A DNA stretch of 64,000 bases from contig QNGE01001319.1 in NCBI GenBank assembly GCA_008508345.1, forward strand, positions 30,215 to 94,214, read 5' to 3'. A program made the position numbers and the translations under genes. Below, in pieces: positions 49,246-60,445 of this stretch. This DNA is from Paragonimus westermani (taxonomy: Eukaryota; Platyhelminthes; Trematoda; Plagiorchiida; Troglotrematidae). The notes below the pieces were generated by a model. That model ran no database searches, was not told the origin of the DNA, and saw only the letters and a list, made by a program, of their open reading frames with translations. Position 1 is the first letter of the stretch. Every line of letters begins with the position of its first letter.

Positions 49246-52200
49246 TGGCGACAAACGCGGCCGGCACCCTCCCTAACAGTCGCCTCTTTCACATTAAGGA
49301 TTCAAGCACGGGAATCACGTTCCTGGTTGATACCGGGGCGGAAGTCAGCGTGATTCCTCCAAGATCCGGCGAGGCGACCCCCTCTTATCTACCGATGCTT
49401 CGTGCTGCTAACGGCACACCCATTCCCACCTATGGTCAACGCTCACTCACGCTTGACCTAGGCCTCCGGCGAACATTTCGCTGGGTTTTCACAGTTGCAG
49501 CCGTACCTTTCGCTATTTTGGGAATTGATTTTCTTCAGCATTTCGACCTCGTGGTCGATACGCGAAGACGGAAACTGGTCGATTCCCGTACAAAAATTAG
49601 CATCAGCGGCACCCAGGCATACTCAGAGGCCATCAGTCCTCTTATTCTTCAGCCTGAAATCCCTCAGCCTTACGCATCCTTATTCTTAGATTTCCCACAG
49701 CTCGTTCGGTCTGCGAACGAACCTCTTCCAGTCACCTCAACTTGCACTCATCACATTAGAACTAAAGGACCACCAGTCTCCTGTAGACCAAGACGTCTGG
49801 CCCCGGACAAACTTAAAATAGCTAGGGCGGAGTTTGAACACATGCTCGAACTAGGAATAATCCGCCCTTCTAAAAGTCCATGGGCTTCCCCACTCCATAT
49901 GGTTCCCAAGAAGTCAGGTGATTGGCGCCCTTGTGGCGATTACCGTGGCCTCAACAAGGTCACAATCCCTGATAGGTATCCTATCCCGCACATCCAGGAT
50001 CTGACAGCCTGTCTTTCTGGTAAAACTTTGTTCAGTAAGATTGATCTGGTCCGCGCTTACCACCAGATCCCAGTAGAGGAGGCGGATATCCCCAAAACGG
50101 CCGTCATCACGCCTTTTGGCCTGTTCGAATTCCTTCGAATGCCATTTGGCCTTACAAACGCTGCACAAACCTTCCAGCGTTTTATCCACGAAGTATGCAG
50201 AGGCCTGGATTTCGTCTACCCCTACTTAGACGACATATTGGTGGCCAGTTCTTCCGAAGAAGAACATGTGCAACATCTACGTTCCTTGTTTGCCAGGTTA
50301 GCCCAACACGGGGTAACCGTCAATCCAGCTAAGTGCGAACTTGGAAAGGATAGCATAGAATTTTTAGGCCACATTATTTCACCTTCTGGCATCCAAGTTC
50401 TACCAGCAAAGGTAGGTGCTGTCAATGATTTTCCTGAGCCTACATCTTTTAGACAGCTTCGTCGTTTTACCGGTTTAGTTAATTACTACCGGCGTTTTAT
50501 CCCTCATTGTGCGCAACTTCTGCAACCCCTCACGGACCTACTCCGAGGCGGTACACGTAAATTCAATTTTACGGACGCAGCACGCACTGCTTTTGTAGAG
50601 CTTAAAAAAGCTCTATCCAATGTTGCTCTTTTAGCCCACCCAAACCCTCAAGCCCCGCTTTCGCTTTTTACTGATGCTTCAAGTGTAGCTGTCGGTGCCG
50701 TATTGCAACAGTTTGTTGATGACAAGTGGCAACCCTTAGGTTTCTTCTCCAAACGTTTGTTACCAGCCGAATCCCGGTATAGCACGTTTGGAAGAGAACT
50801 ACTCGCTATATACCTGGGTATACGCCATTTCCGTCATGCATTGGAAGGTCGCCTCTTCACTGTGTTTACTGATCACAAGCCCTTGGTGTATGCACTGGGA
50901 TCTTCATCAGACAGGTACTCCCCCAGGGAGATCAGACACCTGGACTATGTTTCGCAGTTTACCTGCGACATACGGCATGTTTCAGGTGCCCTCAACCCTG
51001 TCGCCGACGCTCTCTCACGCGTCCACGCCACCCTAGTCACACCTGCTTCCGTTGACCTTAGCGACCTAGCTGCAGCCCAGGCGCGAGAGCCTGATTTTCA
51101 AGCTTCCTTGCAACGCTACTCCTTAAAGCTGCGCACCATTCCGCTGCCTAATGCAGATGGAACTATTCTTTGCGATATGACTACAGGTATTCCAAGACCT
51201 GTAGTGCCACTAGCATACAGGCGTGCTATCTTCAACCAGCTTCATAATCTCTCGCACCCTGGTATTCGAGCTACAGTTAAGCTAGTAACGGATCGGTTTG
51301 TTTGGCCTAAAGTCAGCTCGGACGTTCGTAGTTGGGCACGCGCTTGCCTGCAATGCCAACGTTCCAAGGTGCATAAGCACACACGAAGCCCAATTTCTTC
51401 ATTCGGTCTCCCAGATGCCAGGTTTTCGCACATTCACTTGGATTTAGTTGGACCCCTGCCACCTTCACGTGGCTACGTCTACATCCTAACCTGTGTTGAC
51501 CGATTTTCAAGATGGCCGGATGCCATCCCACTTAGGAATTGCTCCTCCGAGGCTGTCGTGAACGCCTTCTTGGAACGTTGGGTGGCCAATTACGGATGCC
51601 CTACAACCATTACGACGGACCGCGGTTCGCATTTCGAATGCTCAACATTCGAAGCTATGACGAACTTTCTTGGATGCCGGCACATTCGCACCACGGCATA
51701 CCATCCGTCCTCGAATGGTTTAGTGGAACGTTTCCATAGGCAGCTTAAAGCTTCACTTTGTGCCACCACTAGTCAGGTATGGAGCGAAGTACTCCCTTTA
51801 GTACTTTTAGGTATCAGAAACACGCTGAAGGCCGACCTCCAAAGCACACCAGCAGAACTTCTTTATGGCTGTACGCTGCGTTTGCCCGGTGAATTTGTTT
51901 CACCCCCTCCTCCAACTTCTTCCCTTCCTTCGAACTTTGCTTCGACACTGTCGCAATACATGCGGCAAATTCAGCCCACACCCCCTCGTGAACAGAACAG
52001 GCCAGTGCACATGCACAAGGATTTGGCCACTTGTTCACATGTACTCGTCCGTTGCGACGAAGTACGCAAGCCACTGCAGCCTCCTTACTCGGGCCCCTTC
52101 AAGGTGCTTCGGCGAACACCCAAGCACTTCACAATCGATCGTAATGGTCGTTGCGACACCGTCTCCATCGATCGCCTTAAGGTCGCGTATGTAGATGACG

Positions 52201-52358
52201 ATATCACCCGAGTCCTTTCGCAGCCATCCGTGGCAACGCCCACCCCCACACCGCCCTCTTCACCAGTTGCCTCCACGCCACCTGCTCCACGTCAAACGCG
52301 ATCAGGACGTCACGTCCACTTCCCAGCCCGTTTTGTAGACATTGTTTATTATACATAG
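49245..52358 (+). CDS. pol: Pol polyprotein: PR-RT-RNase H-integrase
   Basis: 1,037 residues with no stops. Aspartic protease: [11 protein letters not shown] with DTG at 29-31 and ILGIDFL at 91-97. Reverse transcriptase: [11 protein letters not shown] with Asp267 and YLDD at 327-330. RNase H: FTDAS with Asp477, Glu518 in [14 protein letters not shown] with Asp543, and NPVADALSR with Asp588. Integrase: zinc finger H667-X3-H671-X29-C701-X2-C704, then catalytic Asp733, Asp792 and Glu828 with 35 residues between the last two (DD35E). A GPY/F-type module (PYSGPFKVL, about 947-955) and a Pro-rich tail follow. The ATG overlaps the gag stop by one base in a different frame, so expression probably needs termination-reinitiation or frameshifting. 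All visible catalytic residues are intact. Confidence 0.96.
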   Translation: MATNAAGTLPNSRLFHIKDSSTGITFLVDTGAEVSVIPPRSGEATPSYLPMLRAANGTPIPTYGQRSLTLDLGLRRTFRWVFTVAAVPFAILGIDFLQHFDLVVDTRRRKLVDSRTKISISGTQAYSEAISPLILQPEIPQPYASLFLDFPQLVRSANEPLPVTSTCTHHIRTKGPPVSCRPRRLAPDKLKIARAEFEHMLELGIIRPSKSPWASPLHMVPKKSGDWRPCGDYRGLNKVTIPDRYPIPHIQDLTACLSGKTLFSKIDLVRAYHQIPVEEADIPKTAVITPFGLFEFLRMPFGLTNAAQTFQRFIHEVCRGLDFVYPYLDDILVASSSEEEHVQHLRSLFARLAQHGVTVNPAKCELGKDSIEFLGHIISPSGIQVLPAKVGAVNDFPEPTSFRQLRRFTGLVNYYRRFIPHCAQLLQPLTDLLRGGTRKFNFTDAARTAFVELKKALSNVALLAHPNPQAPLSLFTDASSVAVGAVLQQFVDDKWQPLGFFSKRLLPAESRYSTFGRELLAIYLGIRHFRHALEGRLFTVFTDHKPLVYALGSSSDRYSPREIRHLDYVSQFTCDIRHVSGALNPVADALSRVHATLVTPASVDLSDLAAAQAREPDFQASLQRYSLKLRTIPLPNADGTILCDMTTGIPRPVVPLAYRRAIFNQLHNLSHPGIRATVKLVTDRFVWPKVSSDVRSWARACLQCQRSKVHKHTRSPISSFGLPDARFSHIHLDLVGPLPPSRGYVYILTCVDRFSRWPDAIPLRNCSSEAVVNAFLERWVANYGCPTTITTDRGSHFECSTFEAMTNFLGCRHIRTTAYHPSSNGLVERFHRQLKASLCATTSQVWSEVLPLVLLGIRNTLKADLQSTPAELLYGCTLRLPGEFVSPPPPTSSLPSNFASTLSQYMRQIQPTPPREQNRPVHMHKDLATCSHVLVRCDEVRKPLQPPYSGPFKVLRRTPKHFTIDRNGRCDTVSIDRLKVAYVDDDITRVLSQPSVATPTPTPPSSPVASTPPAPRQTRSGRHVHFPARFVDIVYYT

Positions 52359-52374
52359 TATTTTTTTTCCTCCA

Positions 52375-52484
52375 GTAACCTTCTAATTTCAGAGATAAAG
52401 AAGCAAAAAAAATCGCAAAACAAAAAACGACAAGAAACATTTTGTGAACCAATACTTGACGTGCAGCAAACACTAGAAGGTTAC
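52375..52484 (+). repeat. 11-bp inverted repeat bracketing an A-rich spacer
   Basis: GTAACCTTCTA (52375-52385) and TAGAAGGTTAC (52474-52484) are exact reverse complements 88 bases apart, just after the pol stop. The second arm touches the ATG|GTGAGC start/donor of the possible third ORF. The spacer is A-rich (runs such as AGCAAAAAAAATCGC). Confidence 0.8.
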
Positions 52485-52846
52485 ATGGTGAGCCTGTACA
52501 TAATTTTTGCTCGCCAGATACTTATTTTCTTTCTATATTATAGGTGACGCGCAGAGCACGGTGGGGGGAGAGCACACTCCCGTCTGTCGTTGCAACAGTG
52601 GGGAAAGCATACCTCCCATCTTTTTCTCCTCGAGTTTTGGTGGGTTGGGTAGCCCGCTCCGACAGCACCACCCTAGGGGACGCATGGACAATTCCGGATA
52701 TTGCAAGCAGACCGACCCCTCTTTACCGTTACCAACGTGGCATACATAGCTGTTCTTTAATACGTTGGTCCCCCAATCAACCCGCGGTAAGTTCGATGTC
52801 ATTAGCTCCATCTTCTTTTGCTTTTGTCGAAGGCCTTCAAGTGTGA
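52485..52846 (+). CDS. Possible spliced third ORF (ORF3) downstream of pol
   Basis: An ATG at 52485-52487 is followed immediately by a donor, GTGAGC. After 56 bases (52488-52543) there is a strong pyrimidine tract and acceptor (TTCTATATTATAG), and from 52544 a frame stays open for 100 codons to a TGA at 52844-52846. Removing the 56-base interval puts the ATG in frame with it; unspliced, translation from this ATG stops after 20 codons. The product would be about 101 residues, basic at its start, Ser/Pro-rich, with no clear signal peptide or membrane segment. No family is recognised. Alternatively the acceptor could serve a long subgenomic splice from a leader donor, or the frame could be open by chance, since the opposite strand also has a long open frame here. 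Confidence 0.4.
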
Positions 52847-52854
52847 GGCCTTCT

Positions 52855-52863
52855 AGGGGGAGA
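52855..52863 (+). promoter_or_regulatory. Polypurine tract
   Basis: AGGGGGAGA ends four bases before the 3' LTR, where plus-strand DNA synthesis would be primed. Confidence 0.75.
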
Positions 52864-52867
52864 CGTC

Positions 52868-53184
52868 TGTAGAGACATTCTTGGTTTGCCACGTATTCCA
52901 ACTATTTTGCTATTTATTTTGACCGCGGACATTATTGACATTGTTTGGTTGCATGTCTGGGTTTTCTCGTAGGTTCGACCGCCCAAGGTCACAATTACAA
53001 TTACACTTGCACCTTCCGGACGCTAGCTACTGGTCTGTTGCGCTTTGCTTCTGTTGTGTCTTGCTTACAGCTCGTTTTCCCGGTCTCTTTGCAATAAACG
53101 TCGTTGTCCTATAATCAGTTTTTCTGATTTAATTATTGTGGAGAATAGGCACGATTCTAGACAGAAACGTACCAGTCCTCTACA
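52868..53184 (+). repeat. 3' LTR
   Basis: 317 bp, identical by eye to the 5' LTR, with AATAAA at 53093-53098, and followed by the AAAC target duplication. Confidence 0.95.
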
Positions 53185-53300
53185 AAACTCTGGTCACGAC
53201 TTCCTAAAACAAACGTTTGGACCACTGCGCTAATACCTTCATATTGGTCGACTTATCGTATACAAACGAATACAAACACTGCGATCAATCGTGTGATGTT
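53185..53300 (-). repeat. Pol III/hammerhead repeat, copy C, 5' part, with right target duplication
   Basis: Minus strand: a block similar to the 5' block of copies A and B, a perfect box A (TAGCGCAGTGG, plus 53222-53232) and GTCGTGACCAGAGTTT running into box B at the insertion point. 53185-53188 is the right AAAC duplication. Together with 47745-47889 it restores one repeat unit. Confidence 0.65.
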
Positions 53301-54700
53301 CAATTCATATTAACCACATGTCTCCTGCTACCTACCGGTATTAATGTGCTGTTAACAGCGCTTCGAACCTACAAAAAATAGTGGACCATTGTTCTGGTGG
53401 CAACTGCAGAGCGTCAGCAGCAGGCCAATGATGTGCTCTTAGACAGTAATACACCTGTCAGTGTTGTATCTGTATTCGATCCCCATCCACTGCATGCCTT
53501 ACGGACAACAACGGTAGTGAGAACGCGTGACTCAGTAGAAACGCATAGTATACTGTCGCATTTACAAGCATTCGAGTCATTTTAAAGTGCATGGACGAGT
53601 GAGCCGTTGGTCGTTGAAGCCGAGACCAATCAGAACACACTCCGAGCCTTGGCACGAGTGTGCGATACACAGGCGGCCTTGACGCGTATACAAGTCAGAA
53701 TCTTCTAAAGATCCCCAAACGTGAGCCACCGGGTGCAAAATGTAATGAGTGAAACATCAGTGAGATACTGATATTAATTTTGTCCGTTATTTGGTTCGGA
53801 AAAACAGCATGAAAGTCCCGAGTGAAAATTTCTAAATGAGCAGCCTTCAGTGAGTTTGGATATGCATTAAGTGCAGCTCATTGTGAAAAAGTCTTTGGTG
53901 AAAGTGTGCCATTTTTTAATATCGCGAACCATATGATGCCCCAGTGGCTGAAACTAAGTCAATTGTCATACAGCCACGAAACTAGCCGCAAGTAAGGGGA
54001 AAATAACATCCGCCGGACAGCGTTCACGCAGTCTTCATTGCCCACATCACTGATTGATTATATCGTAGACAACTTAGATGCATCACAAGGTCCAAGTTTG
54101 ATAGTTGAACACAACCTATGCTTCCCAACGTACTAGTGGTTGTTCATGTTTTACTGTGCCGCATTACAGTGTCTTACACCAGTGAGACGGTGAATGTAAA
54201 GCAATGTACGCCATGCAGTGACACACTTATTACTAAGCTTAACCATTCCAATAAACGTGCGTTCCAGAAACAAGATCAGTGAACTTGTCTACAACACAGT
54301 AACAATAAAACCGTATACAAACTGCTTCATTGTCTACCTGACGATATGGTAGAATAGGTGGGATGGAGCGCGAGAAAAGATGACCAGGGACTTTAAAAGC
54401 TCAATATTCTTAAACTTTAATGATGACGTTCCCTAGCCGGGAGGTAAAGCTGTTTGAAGCATATTATAAACTTGACTCGCAAGTTTAGGTACGACAGACA
54501 GTGACGCCAAAGGTGTTCCAATTTTGCGAAGATCGCCACAATTTTGGAAATATGGGATCTAATTTCAGTTCCAAAACTGGCGGCAGTCCTGACACAACTT
54601 ACTAAATAAGCGAAAGGCAAAACAAATCTTAAAGCAATTAAAGACTACCATCACCATAACAGGTTTGGAGCAAAGACTTGCTTTTGACCCTTATGGTCCC
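53301..54700. other. Intergenic, nothing recognised
   Basis: About 1.4 kb between the Gypsy element and the solo LTR. Open frames on both strands are short and lack splice or start context. No repeat was recognised. Confidence 0.5.
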
Positions 54701-55006
54701 TGTAGAGACACCCTACGTTTACCACGTATTCCAACTACCTTGTTGTTTATTTTGGCTGTTAGCATTGCTGACATTGTTCGATTACATGCCTGTGCTGTCT
54801 CATGTGTTCGACCGCCCAAGATTTCAACAAGATTTTCAGGTCGTTTGTTAGATAGTTTGTTGTTTCATTTTTTGTTGTGTTTTACTCACAGCTCATTTTC
54901 CTGGTATATTTGCAATTTAAGTTGCTGCCCACGAATCGGTTTTCGGGTCTGACTATTGTGGAGAATAGGCACGATTTTAGAAGTAGAAACGTTTTAGTCC
55001 TCAATA
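54701..55006 (+). repeat. Diverged solo LTR of the same Gypsy family
   Basis: It starts TGTAGAGACACCC and shares CCACGTATTCCAACTA, TGTTCGACCGCCCAAG and GTGGAGAATAGGCACGATTT with the intact LTR, in the same order and orientation. The end is TCAATA where the intact copy has TCTACA. Many substitutions and short gaps show it is much older. Neighbouring bases offer only a three-base CCC duplication. Confidence 0.88.
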
Positions 55007-57369
55007 CCCTTTTTTGCCCATGACACTGCGCTACTTCAAGGTGGTGGTCAAACTTTAATCTTGATCTGGTCTTGAAGGTTGTACTGCCAAAGCTTCGACT
55101 CCTCAAGGTGTAATTATGTCGGGAAGACCAAGAAGGAGCAACCAAATGAAAATCAGCTATGCTCACAGGACTGTAGACGGCATTACTGACTGCACAGGCG
55201 TAATTAACTGGTGAAGAATGACAGTGAGTGTAAGGCGAGGCTACTTCATGGTTTCGTTACTGTTGATTTCCAGATACGGAAGAATTCCTTCTAAAATATC
55301 GTCAAACAACACTCCTGACAGCTCACCCTGGTCGCCGGCGTATTGATCAATGCGGTCGAAAAACTTACAGCACCTCTCACAATTTTGATGCAGTACTGAA
55401 CACATCTATTATGATCGGCGGTAATCGGAATCAAACGTCCGCGTCATGTTCAGTGTGAAGCAGAGCCACGTTGGCCCTCTGAGCCAAAACCTTCGACCCG
55501 ATGGCTCAGCGTAGGGTCGTTCAAGAATACCTCAGCTATTGTGTTGCCACGCATGTCAAGATGGCAAGCTAGAGCCTCTTGATGTAGTCCTTGAAACTCA
55601 ACCCTTCCTTAAGATAAAGGACCGGGAAGTGTCGAGAGTTATTATCGCTCTGGCCCACTAATTTTCCTTAGTTCCTTCTCTAATCCCAATTTTCATATCT
55701 CAGGGCGAAGACAACTAATAAACATCGTTTTCTGTGTCCGCACTCTCTGGCAAGCAGGTCAGCAAGCTACCCTGTAGAACATTCTCTTGAGTTAAGGACT
55801 GAATGGTTGTCGTGTACCCAAAACGCGAAAACACGATTGTGGTGTTATCCATTTTGAACCTGCACCTACACAATGCAATGGGTCACCGGTTCTTTCTTAG
55901 TCAAGTTGAGGTTGCAAATTACACTGAGATCCAGAGTACAGCAAAACCTGTCCAACTGAATCCTACTAGATGGTTGTTTCTTTGGCATCGATAAGAACCA
56001 GAAAGATGTTTTCATATAAATATACCTGTTCAAACCACTGGACGGGAACGTAATCCGAGATGCCAGTGCGCGCAATCAACGAAGTGCTTGCATCCGTGCC
56101 ATTTCTAGTTCTTCTGCCCAGTCTCACTTTACTAATTTTTAACATTTTTGGCAACGGTTTTTCCCTGGTTATTCAACGTCACTGCTAAGGTAGGCGGTGT
56201 TTCGAGTTACGGTACCTTCGGGTCAGGCTTACAGACGTTATGATGATGATGATGATGACGGTGGTACGTCATCACAGACGGTGGTGCATACGCCGTCAAG
56301 CGCGTCCTCTGCGAAGATTTCTCCGATCTTCTGGGACAGACTTAACACATGGACATTGTTGGTTTTGTTCGCAATAGGAACACAAACTGGTTATTTTAAT
56401 TCAAAGAGGCGGGATGACACATCCAGCGTCTGGGTTCGGTGCACCGATATAAGTAATGGAGTATTGAAATTGTGTGCGTCCCACAGGCTCTGAATAGGGG
56501 TATAAGCATTTCAGCACAAAAGATGACAATGCGTCATGTGCAGACAGTTCAGTGCAAATTAACTCTGGACAAAAATTGAATACATCGTCAATAGCTACCG
56601 GTGACTCTGATGGTTTCTGTTTTTTATTTGTTTTTCTAAACTTCTTTACGGATTCCGTTGGTGTCCTAAAGTAATCTTAGAACACAGAGAAATCTCTAAA
56701 GTTGTAAGATGTCAGACGAGGCATTCAATGTGGCAGTTTATGACAGATAACTTTAAGAAACTGAAACGCAGCCAGATCGTCGATCGTGAGGTTTGACTGG
56801 CTGAGAAAATTGACGTGAAATGATTCAATTTTGCTTTAGGGACATACTAGCAGAAGATGCGAGCTCATGCGGACTACTGACCCAAGTTGTCCACTATTCA
56901 GAGAAACCATCGACGTAGAAGACGGCACACTGAATCACAATGGGTACAAACAGCCAGACCGTTTGGTAGACCACACTGAGAGCTAAATTAGCTGGTTTCC
57001 TGCTTTTACCATATTAACGCCACATATCTGCGGTGTAACACTTTGATTGGTAGAATGTGAACTACCGGCCAGAGCCGAGGTCTATTTTTGCATCCCGGTT
57101 CCAAAACGAAATAGGTCTTCTGGTCCAGATGTCCACATGTTAAAACTTTTCAAAAACATGGAAGGCATTTAAAATCCCTATTTACTGAGCTCACTCGACA
57201 GTGTTTCCTACACTCTGTGGAATCATAAAGAAATTAGCTCAACCCTAGTGACAGAGAGTTTTAGCATCCATCGTACTATGTCGACTCACTGCAACTCAAG
57301 AGACAGACACTAAAGGATAGACGATGTTCATCTCAGAAAATCTATGAACTGAGAAGAACTACACATTCG
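55007..57369. other. Intergenic, no gene recognised
   Basis: 2.4 kb with an (ATG)6 run at 56240-56257. Open frames on both strands near 55.8-56.5 kb have no convincing splice pairs or family motifs. Confidence 0.45.
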
Positions 57370-57495
57370 GGTGTCGTTGTGCTTGCTGGTGATATAAACG
57401 CACAACTCGCTTGTCTTGCTTCAGGCAAGAAGCAGCTGGGTGGTGTGGGTGGGTGGACGACGCATTGACATTGATGATCGGCTGCTACACTCATA
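57370..57495 (+). pseudogene. LINE endonuclease relic
   Basis: The plus frame reads GVVVLAGDINAQLACL and continues to KKQLGGVGGW, matching the AP-endonuclease block of CR1/RTE-type LINEs (VV.AGDFNAQVG....LGG..G). After a one-base frame change RRIDIDDRLLHS corresponds to R.DNGDRLLQL. The frame change and nearby stops show a dead copy. The element's strand is opposite to the RT relic at 16.9-17.2 kb. Confidence 0.6.
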
Positions 57496-57707
57496 CACGC
57501 CATAAGGACTCTATATATTGAGTAGCATATTTCAGCACAAACGACGGCAATGGGGCACGTAGAGGCCACCCTATTCAACTCAACCATATCGTTATCAGTT
57601 GTCTGTGCCGCCATTCCAGTAAAGACCGTCGCTGATTTCGGAGTAACCATCTTGACTCAGAACAAAATGTTGTTCGTGTCAGCTTTGCTTTATTGCCTAG
57701 TCAGAGA

Positions 57708-58097
57708 TCATCCGCTCAAAAATAAGATACTCAGTTGAGCGACGACGGTACACAAGACGCCTATCATACAACGATGATAGATAAAAACCCGATCACATTG
57801 GTGGGTTGACCAACGTACGCAGTGGACTAAGATATAAACTGCTGTGCAAACCTCTTGCGAAAACGTCTGTTCCAAAGGAACTCTGCAGATACCACAGAAG
57901 TGGATTTCTTTTGATTTAGCAGAACTCATGAGCAAACGTCGACTAACCCTGTCGTGTAGTGCCTCTAAGGAGTTCAGCTGCAACAACGCCTTTTCGATCG
58001 CAAGCATGTTCTTGTGCACGCCTACCACAGGATGCTGGGACTTCAGTCGTGCGGTCAACGGAACACAGCAAATAGTTGCACTATCTTGAAAACTCAT
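57708..58097 (-). CDS. Orphan open segment, unknown
   Basis: A minus-strand frame opening with MSFQDSATICCVPLTARL and containing a helical stretch (AIEKALLQLNSLEALHDRV). A donor-like GACAGG|GTTAGT lies after ALHDR (about 57945), so the coding part may end there and the rest be intron. No family and no convincing acceptor. The frame partly overlaps nonsense on the other strand from LINE debris nearby. Confidence 0.22.
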   Translation of the reverse strand: MSFQDSATICCVPLTARLKSQHPVVGVHKNMLAIEKALLQLNSLEALHDRVSRRLLMSSAKSKEIHFCGICRVPLEQTFSQEVCTAVYILVHCVRWSTHQCDRVFIYHRCMIGVLCTVVAQLSILFLSG

Positions 58098-60445
58098 CTA
58101 TCACTCTGGCCTATACGCTTCCTCCGCTGTTACCGTTGTCCCCAAACAACACTACGCAACAGGTAACGCAAGAAATATCGCATTCGGTTTTAAGCTCCAA
58201 TGCATGATTTTGCCGTGATGCTCGTAGGGGTCACCGTTAGACTACTATTCGGGAAACGCCTCCCAAAATATTAGTGAACCAGAATCGAAAGCTCTCACAC
58301 TTACTCAGCACAATAACGGTTTCAACGCCTCATACCTCTTCTCGGTTGCCATTTCACGAGGAACAAAAAAAATTGGATGATAGACGGATACCTGGGTAAT
58401 TCTTAGATTCCACTTCTTTGATAACCATGAGTTTTCAAATAATTATAGCATACATAAATACTACGATGTCTATATGTTGAGATTAGCTGCAGTCAAGCGG
58501 TCGAGCACAAAATAAGACCACACTTCGTGGACATAGCAAGTTGTATGGGGAGCATGATCCAAAATGAGTGTGTGCTGTATAAAACAATCTAGTGTCATTT
58601 GTGTCCTATAAGTTATATGCTGAATTAAATTTTATTTAGCTCCAATCCAGTTCTGCGACGACGAAAGGCCTTCAAGACCGCGAGGCGCTTTTTAACAAAC
58701 GCGCATGCGCTTTGCGTTTCAGAGAAACTTCCAAAGTGACCCCATAAAGAGGGTAATGTATGAATTGGTAATTCAGTTTTAACCGTCCCAAATAATATAC
58801 GTTATCTCTAGGTAACTGCATCGAAAGCCCAACAAAACTTACTACCAAACATTCAAACCAGTATTACGCCAAGAGTAGAGACGTTGGCTATAGTCACATC
58901 GTCGTGGTCTAGGAGTGTAGTAAATTGCACAAAGCGTATGGAAGTCATTTACATTGCTATATAATTTGAGTAGTTCGACAAAAAAGTCTAATAAGTCCAT
59001 TATAATGTTTATCTTGTGTGTGGCATTCTGTTATATCCTGATGTACACCAATACCTCAGTTACGTAGTTTTTTCTTCAATTTTCATGCATACACATAGCT
59101 TTATCAAGTGATCTACTATGGCTTGTATTTAAGAGGGAAATGTGTGACGCAGCAACCCATTTTTAGCAGTCTCGAGTAATACATACTGTCCCCGAGTAAA
59201 CCCAGTTTACCTTCGGTGATCCTTACAGTGAGTCATGTGATTTAATCATACGTGTAGCTACCCACCAGTGGGAGTAAAATAGGCAGGTTCCCTACCTCCA
59301 TTTGGTTGCCTGCCCTACCAATATACTCCACTACCGTGGCATGGTTCCCTCTCTAACCAATCCCGTCAACCATGTGCACCCTGTGGGCCAATCACGTGTA
59401 ATTTTATTCCAGGGTCGTTTTGGTAGCGTAGCGTGTTCTCTGCAACTCCAGAGTTGGGATGCAGTTCGTTCGGAGAATGAGCAGTCCGGAGTTTGAACAA
59501 CCTCTTTATACTGCAACCAAACAACCGAACCTGCGTTCAACGAACGCATTAGACGTACTTGTGCATGCGTCCGTAAGGCACACAATCATACGTGCGACGT
59601 CTCTATTACAAAATACAAAGCATCAAGTCGTCGCATCTCTGATAAAGACGTCGACGAGACTCGGCTGTAGCTGCTCGACAGCACCGTCCCACTCAACATT
59701 AAACACATCCACCATCATTTCGACAAGAAGACAGCAACAGCACCTGACTATTCACATAAAGAGGCACAATTGCCTACCTGAGTCGTTTGTATGTCCAGAT
59801 AAACCCAACTAGTAAGTGCTTTTTTAACGCAGACGAACAAAAACGTCTAACTCATCTTATAATCATGGATAATGGACAAAGAGAATTATGTCGGCGCTAA
59901 CCCGAAGTTACCAGAAAAGATATCACATGTGAGTTGTAGGGAGCGATATAGCTTGTTCTTTTTAGTTGTTGTAGACGTTAGCAGAATAGGTCTGCGAATA
60001 TGTTCCAGTTGGGTTGCAGACGAAACGACAAGAATCATCACCCTGTTTTTCCAGCGATTTGTTATCTTTGTGGTACCAGTGGTGACTAAAACCACGACCA
60101 TGGACAGCAGTTGGGCCATACAAGCAGCAATTGCACAAAAGCCGTCCCACGTCCACCAACTTCTGTGCCGAGTGCAACTTCTGAGGAACGAGCGCGGCCG
60201 AATCTTTAGTGTGACTGTAAACATGTGATTCATGATTGCTATGCTCACCCACAATCGATAAGTGCACGCTGCAACATCAGCTATTTTTCTTATCCCTGCA
60301 TGTCACTTGTATCCGCACATCAATAATCGTGCAGATTGTGTCACGTTCACCAGTCAACTGTCAGAAAACTTCCCCGACGAAAACCACCCGACCTTCATCG
60401 TTTCTCAGATGGCGATCCCCTGATGGACAGCAAACACCAACAACG
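58098..60445. other. Intergenic, weak signals only
   Basis: 2.3 kb without a supported gene. At 59,872-59,928 (plus) an ATG opens 19 codons (MDKENYVGANPKLPEKISH) ending on a donor, CAT|GTGAGT, which could be a first coding exon, but no partner exon was found. A CCAAT-rich stretch near 59,300-59,420 could be a promoter for it; this is speculative. Confidence 0.35.

Larger units (their letters stand above)
47890..53184 (+). mobile_element. Complete Ty3/Gypsy retrotransposon, CsRn1/Boudicca-like
   Basis: A 5,295-bp element with two 317-bp LTRs (TGTAGAG...TCTACA), a Trp-type primer site, gag, a pol with protease, reverse transcriptase, RNase H and integrase, a polypurine tract and a 4-bp target duplication. 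By eye the LTRs are identical and both ORFs lack stops or frameshifts, so insertion is recent and the copy may be competent. The Gag CX2HX9CX3C box and the Trp primer site place it in the CsRn1-type group known from flukes. No envelope gene was seen; the 509 bp after pol hold a possible spliced extra ORF. It is inserted in the B box of a Pol III repeat. Confidence 0.95.

Noticed and set aside
49495..52276. Several 60-110 codon frames on both strands within pol
   Set aside because: Out-of-frame shadows of the intact pol gene.
52533..52901. 122-codon open frame antisense to the possible ORF3
   Set aside because: Extends into the 3' LTR, with no start or promoter context; taken as a shadow, although it weakens the case for ORF3.
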